A stretch of DNA of 40,530 nt from Synechococcus sp. AG-673-B04 (GCA_003211235.1 QCTG01000006.1:1-40530); one strand, 5' to 3'; shown: positions 16,222 to 23,433, counted from the stretch's first letter. A program made the numbers and translations. Notes: a model not told the origin generated them from the sequence alone.

Positions 16222-16265
16222 CCCTTCACTTAATAGTTGCCGCCGAACCAGCTTTAGTGAACTGA
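16222..16265 (+). repeat. Imperfect direct repeat, copy 1
   Basis: About 45 bases containing TCACTTAATAG and CGCCGA, matching 16353-16396 at roughly 36 of 45 positions by my alignment. Copy 1 begins five bases after the RHH stop codon. Confidence 0.7.
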
Positions 16266-16298
16266 GCCGCCACACTTATATAACGATTGAAGGAGGCG

Positions 16299-16325
16299 AT
16301 GTGTAAACCAAGCCCCAAGAGATAA
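16299..16325 (+). other. Eight-codon mini-ORF with strong ribosome binding site
   Basis: AAGGAGG stands four to five bases before ATG 16299; the frame reads M-C-K-P-S-P-K-R and stops at TAA 16323-16325. It sits between the two direct repeats. It could be a leader peptide or the decayed start of a gene. Confidence 0.3.
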
Positions 16326-16352
16326 TCACCTGAGATCGGGTTTTGGTAACCA

Positions 16353-16396
16353 CCCCTCACTTAATAGGTCCCGCCGAGCCGGTCTTAGTCCACTGA
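16353..16396 (+). repeat. Imperfect direct repeat, copy 2
   Basis: Second copy of the repeat at 16222-16265, 131 bases away and 45 bases before the integrase stop codon. The position suggests accessory integrase sites or a duplicated intergenic unit. Confidence 0.7.
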
Positions 16397-16440
16397 ATAG
16401 CGGGAAATCCATTGAAGTTGAGTAGGAATACTTATCCACT

Positions 16441-17616
16441 TCACTTGCTCCACTCCTCGATCTTTCTCCATACCTTCTCCGCTCCTTCGAGTAGTCGGTT
16501 ATCAGAGAAGCCATCGCCATAGGTCTCTTCAAGCTTGCCGAGTGAATGGCACATCAGTGCCTCACCCAGCACAGAATCAAGTCCCACGTCCCTTGTCAGT
16601 TGCTTGAAGCCTGACCGCCAGGAGTGGTTCTTAAATCTCTCGATGCCGGCCTCTCTGAGGATCTTGGTGAGGTCTTGTCTGTTAGGTGGATTGATTGTCT
16701 TTGCCTGATGCCACAGGTCCAACGGCATTGGCACCCTGCCACCACCTTTCAAGCCATCTTCATCAGGAAGCGTTAGCCATCCTGGCTCCTCCATTGATGA
16801 GAGATAGGCCAACGCATTGACCCTTACTCCCGTGAACATCAATACCTGCCAAGCAACTTGGATGTTCTCCCTCTCCTGTTGCATCCGATTGAACGCCCAC
16901 TGGTAGTCCTTTTGTTTGGGGCAGTAATAGCTGTTGGTTTGTGTGGTGCTGTAGTCAACCAGCAGGAAGTTGTTCTGTAGTTCTCGCTTAAACCCTGATT
17001 GCTTTGCTGTCTTGATCAGACCCTGAAGCAGTGAACACCTGTTCTGGATCGTTGCTGGGTTTGTTCCTCGCTCTGTCTCTGCATCAATCCAATCGCTGAT
17101 CGCTTCGACTGTTGCCTGGTCTGGTGAAAACGGAATCTGTTTACTTGTCACCCTGTAGTTCTTCCACCAGGAGGCTGAGTAGGGCTTGCCTGTCTTGAAC
17201 TTGCGCCGCTTCTCAGCGTTGTCTGCCAGCTCATCCCAGCTCACATAGCCATAGAGAGACTCAGCCAACCTCTCTGTATCTCTGTCGAGCATCAACCCGG
17301 TCTCGGTGTCTTGCTCTGGCTTGCCTGTGATGAGTGATGCAAACTCCCGTGGGTCCAGGTCTGACTGCTGCTGATACTCCTCTCTGAGGCTTGCAATAAC
17401 GCCTGGAGTCCATCTCCCCTCTGCTGCTGCTGCACTTGCCTTGTGCTCTTCCCTGATGCGTCTCAGTAGTGCTCTGTGGCCTGCCTCGTATCGAAGACAA
17501 GCCTGGTGGTGGTCTGTGGTTTGGAGGGAGAGGGTCTTGCGCTTGTTGCCGTCGTAGACCTGAACGCAGTAGGTCCCGTTGATGAGCCGTGGACCTGTCT
17601 TCCTTGGACGTGGCAT
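16441..17616 (-). CDS. int: Tyrosine recombinase (integrase) of the element
   Basis: 391 residues from ATG 17616 (MPRPRKTGP). The catalytic domain shows the family set: Arg in GVRVNAL (about 265), H-x-x-R in NHSWRSGF (His331, Arg334), His in MCHSLG (about 357) and the nucleophile Tyr in EETYGDGF (about 366). The N-terminal part has a basic MPRPRK arm and an SAM-like core-binding region near 150-230. It catalyses site-specific integration and excision, most likely at the 10-bp core CACACAGATG. The gene lies 68 bases inside the right attachment site and is transcribed away from it, the usual geometry. It is full length with all key residues, so the element may still be mobile. Confidence 0.92.
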   Translation of the reverse strand: MPRPRKTGPRLINGTYCVQVYDGNKRKTLSLQTTDHHQACLRYEAGHRALLRRIREEHKASAAAAEGRWTPGVIASLREEYQQQSDLDPREFASLITGKPEQDTETGLMLDRDTERLAESLYGYVSWDELADNAEKRRKFKTGKPYSASWWKNYRVTSKQIPFSPDQATVEAISDWIDAETERGTNPATIQNRCSLLQGLIKTAKQSGFKRELQNNFLLVDYSTTQTNSYYCPKQKDYQWAFNRMQQERENIQVAWQVLMFTGVRVNALAYLSSMEEPGWLTLPDEDGLKGGGRVPMPLDLWHQAKTINPPNRQDLTKILREAGIERFKNHSWRSGFKQLTRDVGLDSVLGEALMCHSLGKLEETYGDGFSDNRLLEGAEKVWRKIEEWSK

Positions 17617-17684
17617 TGGTAGTTTTGCAAGTTGGTTACATACCACTCCCCAGTCATAGCCTTAACGAATCATCAATGCGGCAC

Positions 17685-17694
17685 CACACAGATG
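17685..17694 (+). repeat. Right attachment core (attR), 10-bp direct repeat
   Basis: CACACAGATG, identical to 9829-9838; in frame with the LOG gene C-terminus that follows. Confidence 0.82.
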
Positions 17695-17750
17695 CCGGTT
17701 TGTTGTTGCAGGACCTTCAGGAGCACGATCGATGCAGCGCACCATCCTGA
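17685..17750 (+). pseudogene. LOG-family gene, detached 3' end
   Basis: The frame starting at the right repeat reads H-T-D-A-G-L-L-L-Q-D-L-Q-E-H-D-R and ends at TGA 17748-17750. This is the T-D-x-x-x-L-L-x-x-L type of ending found in LOG proteins, and it completes the gene that breaks off at 9838. It has no start of its own. It overlaps the ATG of the following SDR gene by 19 bases, so in the uninterrupted chromosome the LOG gene and the SDR were coupled. Confidence 0.8.
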
Positions 17751-18427
17751 TCACTGGAGCCAGCCGCGGCATTGGCCGCGGCATCGCCGAGCGTTTATTG
17801 CGAGAAGGGCACCGTCTCAGCCTTGGATTGCGGCAGCCGGACCAACTCATCGGCACTGTTCTCGATCATCCAGACGTGCTTCGGGTGCGATACGACGCGA
17901 GTGATCCTTCGGCAGCCGATGCCTTTGTGGAGAAGACCGAGGAGAGGTGGGGCGGTTTCGACAGCCTGATTCACTGTGCAGGCTGCCTGCACCGGACGCC
18001 GCTGTTGTTCGACGACACCGCTGAACCGGAACTGGAGGAACTCTGGCGAATCAATCTGATGGGACCCTGGCGGCTGACACGGGCTGCGTGGCGATTGTTG
18101 AAACAGAGTGGCCAAGGGCGAATTCAGGTGCTTGTCTCGATGAGTGGCAAACGGGTCAAGGGCCGAATGACCGGCTACCCCGTGAGCAAATTCGGCTTGA
18201 TGGCCCTCTGCCAGGCCATGCGAAATGAAGGATGGGACGAGGGAATCCGTGTCACAGCGATCTGCCCCAGCTGGGTGGCGACGGACATGGCACTGGAAGT
18301 CAGCACGCTACCGGCTGAGGACATGACCCAACCCGCCGACTTGGCAGAAATGTCCTGCAGCCTGCTTCGAGTGGCCAACACAGCCGTGCCGTTCGAGTTG
18401 GCGGTGAATTGCGCTCTGGAAGTCTAA
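17732..18427 (+). CDS. Short-chain dehydrogenase/reductase
   Basis: 231 residues, ATG 17732. TGASRGIGRG at 8-17 (NAD(P) binding), HCAG at 81-84 (NNAG variant), Ser near 136-138 (LVSMSGKR) and YPVSK with Tyr149 and Lys153, so the full catalytic set is present. Classical SDR length. The substrate cannot be inferred. The gene overlaps the old LOG 3' end. After element insertion it lost its native upstream region, so any promoter must now lie within about 40 bases of the right attachment site or inside the element. Confidence 0.87.
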   Translation: MQRTILITGASRGIGRGIAERLLREGHRLSLGLRQPDQLIGTVLDHPDVLRVRYDASDPSAADAFVEKTEERWGGFDSLIHCAGCLHRTPLLFDDTAEPELEELWRINLMGPWRLTRAAWRLLKQSGQGRIQVLVSMSGKRVKGRMTGYPVSKFGLMALCQAMRNEGWDEGIRVTAICPSWVATDMALEVSTLPAEDMTQPADLAEMSCSLLRVANTAVPFELAVNCALEV

Positions 18428-18430
18428 GGT

Positions 18431-18739
18431 TCAGCTGCGCCTCAGCCAATAGGGTGCCCCACTGAACCAATCCCCAAGGTCGTCCTGATCTGGATCAAAA
18501 CGGCTGCCTGGGTCTCGATCGTTTAGATCCAGTTGATCGAGGAGAGCATCGACTCCCTGCCCCGTCGTCAGCTGGTGGTGCTGCTGGCGTCTGCGTGCTC
18601 GGCGAAGCCAGGCAGCCACCGTTGGATCACGATCGGCCTGGCGGTGAAGATTGATCCGCTCCTCAAGAGTGACGTTCTGCCCCGTTGCCAGTCTCCTGAG
18701 AATTCCCTGCAGCTGAAGCCGGGTTTCTGGGGTGAACAT
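18431..18739 (-). CDS. Hypothetical basic-acidic helical protein
   Basis: 102 residues from ATG 18739 (MFTPETRLQLQGILRRLATG); the frame is open upstream to 19051, but that part has no protein character. Helical N-terminal half with many Arg (WLRRARRRQQHHQ), acidic C-terminal half (LNDRDPGSRFDPDQDDLGDW). It has the look of a small conserved picocyanobacterial protein. It is convergent with the SDR, with 3 bases between the stops. Confidence 0.6.
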   Translation of the reverse strand: MFTPETRLQLQGILRRLATGQNVTLEERINLHRQADRDPTVAAWLRRARRRQQHHQLTTGQGVDALLDQLDLNDRDPGSRFDPDQDDLGDWFSGAPYWLRRS

Positions 18740-18893
18740 CGAGCATCTTCTTCGCTGCCCATGACTATCAACAGGCATGGGTTGGTTGCCATTCCCTCGG
18801 GATTGTCTCCGGTTTGATGTGCTTTCTGGTTGTGATGTTCCCTCAACTGCAAGTTTCGCTAACACTGAAACATTCGGTGACCCGAGCTGACAG

Positions 18894-19178
18894 ATGTGTC
18901 TATTTGCCGCTCTTGGCCTGTTAGCACCACGCGTGATCCTGCTGTTGATGTGGTTGTTCAACAGCACATTTGTCATGCAGCCCTTCGCGGGCTTTGCTGT
19001 TCCAAATCCGATCCTTCCGGTGCTGGGGCTGGTGATGCTGCCGACAACCACCCTTGGTTACTGCTGGGCAACATCCGCTTTTGGGGGAGTGTCGTCGTTC
19101 AGCGGGCTTCTCGTGGTTGCATCGGTGATCATCGATCCGGGCTTGATTGGCAATGGCCGTGGCGCTGCACGACGCTGA
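18894..19178 (+). CDS. Small membrane protein, three hydrophobic segments
   Basis: 94 residues, ATG 18894. Hydrophobic segments at about 3-28 (LFAALGLLAPRVILLLMWLF), 40-58 (ILPVLGLVMLPTTTLGYCW) and 64-82 (GVSSFSGLLVVASVIIDPG), joined by short loops. The arrangement resembles small conserved cyanobacterial inner-membrane proteins of unknown function. It diverges from the gene at 18431-18739 and stands 48 bases before the HIT gene, so the two may be co-transcribed. Confidence 0.7.
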   Translation: MCLFAALGLLAPRVILLLMWLFNSTFVMQPFAGFAVPNPILPVLGLVMLPTTTLGYCWATSAFGGVSSFSGLLVVASVIIDPGLIGNGRGAARR

Positions 19179-19226
19179 ACGTTCACCGTTGAAACGCCCA
19201 ACGCAACAACGCAACCCCTGGATGCG

Positions 19227-19682
19227 ATGACATCACCTTGCCCGATCTGTGCACTGCATCACGATCAAGTGTCTCGTGAATGCTATGAGATCCAGCGCAG
19301 TGGTCTGTGGGTGTTGCGCCACCACCCGAATCCAGCACCTCTGCCGGGTTGGATGCTGCTGGACACGCTGAGGCATTGCGCCGGTCCAGTGGATTTCACG
19401 ACAGACGAAGCCATCGGTTGGGGAATCGCCGTCCAGAAGGCCAGTCAATTGGTTCAACAACTCACCAAATGCGATCGGGTTTACGCCATCGCCTTTGGTG
19501 AAGGTGCTCAACACCTACATCTGCACCTAATTCCACGTTCGATCACAGAAAATTCAACCAAGGCCTGGGCTGTGGCGGATCACTATCGGGCCGTGGAATT
19601 GAATGATCACCCCCCCGCTGATCCGGCCCAAGTTGAGGCATTGGTTCTCAAAGCACGTCAAAACAAGATTGTTTTGGGTTGA
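19227..19682 (+). CDS. HIT-like nucleotide hydrolase/transferase
   Basis: 151 residues. The histidine-triad signature QHLHLHLIPR places His96, His98 and His100 as the H-x-H-x-H set. The N-terminus CPICALHHD contains a Cys pair that, with a His further on, commonly binds zinc in HIT and GalT relatives. HIT enzymes hydrolyse or transfer nucleoside monophosphate groups; the exact substrate is not visible. The divergent middle (residues 20-80) makes this a branch specific to cyanobacteria rather than standard HINT. It converges with the 19687-20112 gene, with 4 bases between the stops. Confidence 0.75.
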   Translation: MTSPCPICALHHDQVSRECYEIQRSGLWVLRHHPNPAPLPGWMLLDTLRHCAGPVDFTTDEAIGWGIAVQKASQLVQQLTKCDRVYAIAFGEGAQHLHLHLIPRSITENSTKAWAVADHYRAVELNDHPPADPAQVEALVLKARQNKIVLG

Positions 19683-19686
19683 TTCA

Positions 19687-20112
19687 TCAACTTTCTTCCA
19701 TGAGGTGGTCCTGTATTCGCCTCTGTTTCTTGCAACAAGAATCTCCGTAAAGATCACCCACGGGCCAACCCAGCTGACGAAGGCTGCTGATCACACGTTT
19801 ATCGGCATCAAAATACTGGGATCCATAACTGCTTTTCAATCCAATTTCTTTCAACGTGAGCAACAGAAGCCGTTGCTCACGTCGTGTACCGCGTCGATAG
19901 GCGACAACGCGAAAACCACGCTCTGCGTAGCAGCCCAGGCCCTGTTGCAAATTGTCGCTGTAGCCAATTGCCAGGGTGCTGTCGATGTCGCGCAAAACGG
20001 TGAACACCATCCCTTCGGGATGAGCCTCAAGGGTTTGAACCCTTTCGCTTAAAGCGATCACTGCCTCCATCGTGGGAGCTTGAAGCGCTTTCTCGATCTG
20101 ATCAAAATCCAC
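19687..20112 (-). CDS. Hypothetical protein, possibly GIY-YIG/T5orf172-like
   Basis: 141 residues from GTG 20112, which lies 2 bases after the stop of the upstream RHH-like gene. The middle (GMVFTVLRDIDSTLAIGYSDNLQQGL, then FRVVAYRRGTRREQRLLLLTL) resembles the strand-turn-IGxS and later E-containing helix of T5orf172/Mug113 proteins of the GIY-YIG fold. The metal and tyrosine residues of a canonical nuclease are not all evident. The tight pairing with an RHH protein suggests a regulator-effector pair. Fold assignment is tentative; a conserved picocyanobacterial protein of unknown role is the fallback. Confidence 0.6.
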   Translation of the reverse strand: MDFDQIEKALQAPTMEAVIALSERVQTLEAHPEGMVFTVLRDIDSTLAIGYSDNLQQGLGCYAERGFRVVAYRRGTRREQRLLLLTLKEIGLKSSYGSQYFDADKRVISSLRQLGWPVGDLYGDSCCKKQRRIQDHLMEES

Positions 20113-20114
20113 GA

Positions 20115-20351
20115 TCAGAACCCACCCGCGGCCAGCCGCTCTTCACAGGCTCGCTCATAAGAGCGAACTGCGGCAGAAGGGATTGAGCCATTGCTTTTTA
20201 ACTGCCGTACCGACAATTCCACACACTGAAGAACAACGCTGGTCAGTTCCCGGCCTTCGCATAGAGCCCAACCCCGCAAGAGCACATGCAGGCTGGGAGG
20301 TACTGACACGGTGAGCTTGACCTGGTTTTCACGGGTGGCGGTTTTGACCAT
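20115..20351 (-). CDS. Ribbon-helix-helix-type small protein upstream of 19687-20112
   Basis: 78 residues from MVKTATRENQ (ATG 20351). Strand VKLTVSVPP, helix SLHVLLRGWALCEG and helix ELTSVVLQCVELSVRQL give the CopG/Arc pattern. The tail is basic-polar and ends RACEERLAAGGF. The downstream gene begins 2 bases after the stop, so translation is coupled, an order (RHH first, partner second) common in toxin-antitoxin modules but also in ordinary regulators. Confidence 0.62.
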   Translation of the reverse strand: MVKTATRENQVKLTVSVPPSLHVLLRGWALCEGRELTSVVLQCVELSVRQLKSNGSIPSAAVRSYERACEERLAAGGF

Positions 20352-21347
20352 GCCCTGAACCGCTGAGTACACTTAAAGTAGCTCAGCAGTTACCTCCAAG
20401 CAACCTGAGAGGCACCCTTGGGTAACCGAAAAGAACATGCCAAGCGACTCATAGTCATGGCATTCGGATGATCTCTGTGCACGCCGGCCCATGGCCCCAA
20501 AACCAATCCGCGGTCAGCACAGTGCCACTTCTGCCATGTTGGATCTATGGAAGAGACCTCTGCGCGATCAAAGGCATTCACCAACAACCCATCAATGACG
20601 AGTCATCTCACAGGAAAAGTTCGAGAAAGAACAAGCGATCTTTGCCGTTGAACAACCGAATTCAGCGAGCATCGTATTGCCACCCAGGCAGAGTCAACTG
20701 AGTTGGTGGCTCAGATCTGTTGCAACCTGCCAGAAATCTCAAGACCAAAGACAAGGCCGCTGAGCCATTGGTTGCCGAGACGAGAACAATCAGCCGATTG
20801 TCCGCCGACGCGACTCCTCTGCTGAAACTATTGCGCCATCGGTCATGCGATGAGACTCCTCCGCGGAGAGAGGCCTGACAGCGGACATCAAGGCTAAATC
20901 AGTCCAATAATCCAGGCTATCGAAGGTCCCCAAACGCAGTGGACAGGACGGACCAGATTTCATGCCCTGCACCCTTAAGGGCTTTCAACCTACGCCGTCG
21001 GGTGACGACCCCCCATCCGTCCACCCTCAACTGTCATGGAGCCACTGAGCTGCCCAACCTGATCGCCTGATCAGACAACGGCTGACAAGCTGACGAAAGA
21101 GAATAGAGACACCGTCGCTTGGTGCTCCCCCCCTGTCTTGTCTGGGAGGCTTTTTTGTGGAAGAAGAGGGAACAGGAATAGGGCGGGCGAGACCCACGTG
21201 GTTGGTCACCGTGCAGAAATCGGATGAGCGGCTGAACACAACTCAAGGGCTTGAAGTTGATCTCAACGGCTGGTTATGCGTTTTTTCTGTAGTTGCAACC
21301 ATTCGAAGCTCAGGATCTATAGCTTTAAATTTCTTTGATGCATTGCT
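20352..21347. other. About 1 kb without a convincing gene
   Basis: Short frames occur on both strands (for example 20390-20587 minus, 20468-20701 plus, 21157-21420 plus), but none has a clear start, domain or membrane pattern. The one structured element is the plus-strand terminator-like hairpin at 21124-21156. Confidence 0.45.
21124..21156 (+). terminator. Plus-strand terminator-like hairpin without an obvious gene
   Basis: GCTCCC (21124-21129) can pair with GGGAGGC (21144-21150), leaving one bulged base, followed directly by TTTTTT (21151-21156). No coding gene ends upstream on this strand, so it may close a small RNA. Confidence 0.5.
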
Positions 21348-21518
21348 TTGGCCTTTGAAACTGGAGATAAGACAGACAGAATCATTGCGGCAGCAAAGGC
21401 CCGAGCTCATGCCGCCCTGAAAGAGAAAGCTCCCAAGCTGACAGCACTAGAAAAAGGTATGTGGGAATCAATGCGTCGTGGTGGCCGCCCCGTCAGGCAT
21501 CAACGAACCATTCACTGA
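21348..21518 (+). CDS. Small basic ORF, possible gene remnant
   Basis: A frame from TTG 21348 to TGA 21516-21518 reads LAFETGDKTDRIIAAAKAR and continues with an Ala/Lys-rich helix (AHAALKEKAPKLTALEKG), ending in a basic tail (RRGGRPVRHQRTIH). The composition is clearly protein-like, but there is no good start codon or ribosome binding site, so it may be the 3' end of a decayed gene. Confidence 0.35.
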   Translation: MAFETGDKTDRIIAAAKARAHAALKEKAPKLTALEKGMWESMRRGGRPVRHQRTIH

Positions 21519-22173
21519 TCAACAAGATCTTGATCCAGGACTGAGAGTCTGACAAGACTGGAATACAACAATAATTTGAAACCGCCCCTTCAAATACATT
21601 TCCGGAAATTATCAATCAATTGAGAAGATCTAGATTTAAATGTTTACTCAAAAGGATCTCTCACCTGCAACGGCGAGGATGTTGAAAGTGACGGCCGCCA
21701 ATCTTCGGAAACTTTCACTTTAAAGATTCAAGGATACTGAAAACAAATCGGAAATATTAATTGCAGACATTGACCTGGACTGGAAAAACATTAACGATCA
21801 AGATCGAGGAAGCGATTGCTTGTTTTGCTGACCAACAGTTTTTGATTGAGGCTTTGCTTCAGCCTTGGACGCCAAAGAAGCTTCAAGGCGTTGAAGCTGT
21901 GCTTCACGCAGCGCTGCTGGAATACTCAGAGTTGGGTCAGTCATCGATTGGCTTTCCCGACTGCAGCATGCACAAAGCGAAGTACAGACGGAAGGGGGCC
22001 TTGAAATCCGAGAACTTGCAAAACATAAGAAGGCTTTGACCCCAAGCCACTGGTGAAAATGCCTAGATCAGCAACCCGTAACAACGATGGTTACATAAGG
22101 CACAAATCCTCGGTTTGAAAGTCAATGCCAGTCGAATCACGCCTACTGACGCCCACCATTTGCTGGGAACGAA
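21519..22173. other. Poorly coding region with a possible gene remnant
   Basis: A TTG-started frame at 21761-22039 (92 codons) contains the protein-like run LIEALLQPWTPKKLQGVEAV but no recognisable domain. I treat it as a possible remnant rather than a gene. The rest shows nothing. Confidence 0.35.
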
Positions 22174-22374
22174 CTACACACTGGCCTCCAGTGTCAGGAC
22201 AGAACTCATACGCCTCTCTTCCTGGACGAGGAAATCAGCCCACATGCTCACGAGAAAGCTGAGGGTGTTCAGTGCACGAACCTGCTCCTTGGATCCAGGA
22301 CTCGTGTACTTGAAATCCATGAACATCTGGTCAGCGACACGCTGCTGTTCTCTGCATCGGTTGTCGATCGACAT
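22174..22374 (-). CDS. Small protein, third gene of hli operon
   Basis: 66 residues, ATG 22374, only 2 bases after the stop of the 39-residue membrane peptide. Charged N-terminal half (MSIDNRCREQQRVADQMFMD) and a more hydrophobic middle (LNTLSFLVSMWADFLV). No family recognised. The tight packing with an Hli gene suggests a role in high-light or assembly responses. Confidence 0.6.
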   Translation of the reverse strand: MSIDNRCREQQRVADQMFMDFKYTSPGSKEQVRALNTLSFLVSMWADFLVQEERRMSSVLTLEASV

Positions 22375-22376
22375 CT

Positions 22377-22496
22377 TTAGCTCTGCTTCTGAATGACTGG
22401 GAGATCCGTGGGCTGTGCCAGGACGTAGAGAACAGCGGATGTCAGCAGTCCGGCAGCTGCAACCAGTCCCCAGATGGCCGTTGAATAATCAGTCAT
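22377..22496 (-). CDS. 39-residue single-span membrane peptide in hli operon
   Basis: ATG at 22496-22494 overlaps the hli stop as TGATG; the stop TAA is at 22377-22379. MTDYSTAIWGLVAAAGLLTS continues with AVLYVLAQPTDLPV, which makes one membrane helix with a short polar tail. The size and layout resemble small photosystem- or Hli-associated subunits. The function is unknown. Confidence 0.62.
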   Translation of the reverse strand: MTDYSTAIWGLVAAAGLLTSAVLYVLAQPTDLPVIQKQS

Positions 22497-22693
22497 CAGT
22501 TGCCACCAAAAAAGCCGAAGGTGATCTGGCTCACAATGCCTTGCCCTGTGATTGCTTCGGTCAACAGACCAACAACGAATCCGAGCATCGCCACGCGACC
22601 ATTCAGACGCTCAGAGTCCTTACGACGCTCCGACTGAATTTGCGCGGCAGCTGCATCTTTATACCAGCTATCACCAGATCGTGAAGAGGTCAT
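22496..22693 (-). CDS. hli: High-light-inducible protein (Hli, one-helix CAB-like)
   Basis: 65 residues from ATG 22693 (a GTG precedes it at 22696). The chlorophyll a/b-binding-like helix ERLNGRVAMLGFVVGLLTEA carries the ExxNGRxAMxG motif, followed by ITGQGIVSQITFGFFG. Hli proteins sit in the thylakoid membrane, bind chlorophyll and carotenoid, and protect photosystem II assembly under high light, nutrient stress or cold. It has a longer polar N-terminus than the second copy at 23482. It is the first gene of a three-gene operon with one-base overlap to the next. Confidence 0.93.
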   Translation of the reverse strand: MTSSRSGDSWYKDAAAAQIQSERRKDSERLNGRVAMLGFVVGLLTEAITGQGIVSQITFGFFGGN

Positions 22694-22752
22694 CACGGCT
22701 TAGAAGATGTAGAAAGATTAAGCGCTCCGTTGCGAGATGTAAATAAGCGTAT

Positions 22753-23031
22753 TTACCTGGCCATGCCCGCTGGGTCCTGTGGCTTGAAACGATTCACATC
22801 TCCGGGCAACCAACCGATGAAGGGGGAGAGCTCTGCGTAGTGGCCAACCACCACCCTTAAATTGCTGAAAACACTCCTGGCGAAGCAGAACAGCCCCCTC
22901 TACAAACGGGGCGAACTGGCCGGCCGTCTGATCAGGGAAAGGACTGCAGAGACCGTGAGAAGAGCTTGCTCTTCCCGAGCGATGCGGTATTTGAAGTAAC
23001 AAATTCGTTCACCCATGTCGAGATGGGCCAT
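22753..23031 (-). pseudogene. Broken small conserved-protein gene
   Basis: From ATG 23031 the frame reads MAHLDMGERICYFKYRIARE, stops at TAG 22900-22902, then the same frame continues to TAA 22753-22755 with the protein-like end YAELSPFIGWLPGDVNRFKP. In the middle, another frame (FPDQTAGQFAPFVEGAVLLR) also looks coding. Either one nonsense codon or two compensating frameshifts broke a gene of about 92 codons. No family name can be given. It lies just upstream of the hli operon on the same strand. Confidence 0.5.
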
Positions 23032-23071
23032 TCGCACTAGTTCTCTTCAGATTTGAATAGCGCAGAACAAT

Positions 23072-23099
23072 GTCTCCCGTGATCGCTCGCACGGGAGAC
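23072..23099. repeat. Strong 10-bp inverted repeat
   Basis: GTCTCCCGTG (23072-23081) is perfectly complementary to CACGGGAGAC (23090-23099), with an 8-base loop. No T-run follows on either strand, so it is not a normal terminator; it may be an RNA-processing structure or a protein site. Confidence 0.6.
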
Positions 23100-23433
23100 G
23101 GGGTTCTGCCGGCCCTCGGATCGCTCTACCGAGACCGTCGCGTGTGGATGAACTCCCCATGTCCGCGCCGCATAAATATGAAGACCATTCGAGGGAATTG
23201 CAACCGATCTTTTGACCATTTCCTGGAACCCAAAAAATCGCCGTAAAGCCTCGTGCTTTTGGTAATGAAGAGCACGGACTCCAACTCCTGGCATAGGCAA
23301 AAACTCGTTGTCGTCTGTGTTCTCGGACCTTGGGACGAGATGAGTGACCCGTTCAGCACAAGCGCGTCGATCAACTGTCATCGGCGTCTGGGCCGTGACT
23401 CAAGCCAACACCACGATGACGATGGCTTGGGAC
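23100..23433. other. Stretch without a supported gene
   Basis: Two overlapping minus-strand frames (23037-23381 and 23126-23374) and one plus-strand frame are open, but composition does not favour any of them and no start signal is seen. Confidence 0.4.

Larger units (their letters stand above)
9839..17694. mobile_element. Integrated mobile element of about 7.86 kb in a LOG-family gene
   Basis: Boundaries come from the 10-bp direct repeat and the split LOG frame. A tyrosine recombinase gene (16441-17616) lies at the right end, transcribed inward, and a primase/polymerase-like gene (9867-10877) at the left end. Between them lie two ribbon-helix-helix-type proteins, several tiny genes, an RTX protein and an LRR-RTX protein. 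There is no capsid, terminase, conjugation or tRNA gene. The layout (one integrase, one replication protein, cargo) fits an integrative satellite or a tycheposon-like element; those of Prochlorococcus use tRNA genes as targets, whereas here the target is protein-coding. The assignment to a named class is inference. Confidence 0.83.

Noticed and set aside
20390-20587. 65-codon minus-strand ORF in the gene-poor region
   Set aside because: No ribosome binding site, no domain, Trp/His/Arg-rich composition typical of chance frames in GC-rich DNA.
23037-23381. 114-codon minus-strand ORF
   Set aside because: It overlaps another open frame of similar quality; composition and lack of start signal do not support coding. 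It also runs through the 10-bp hairpin.
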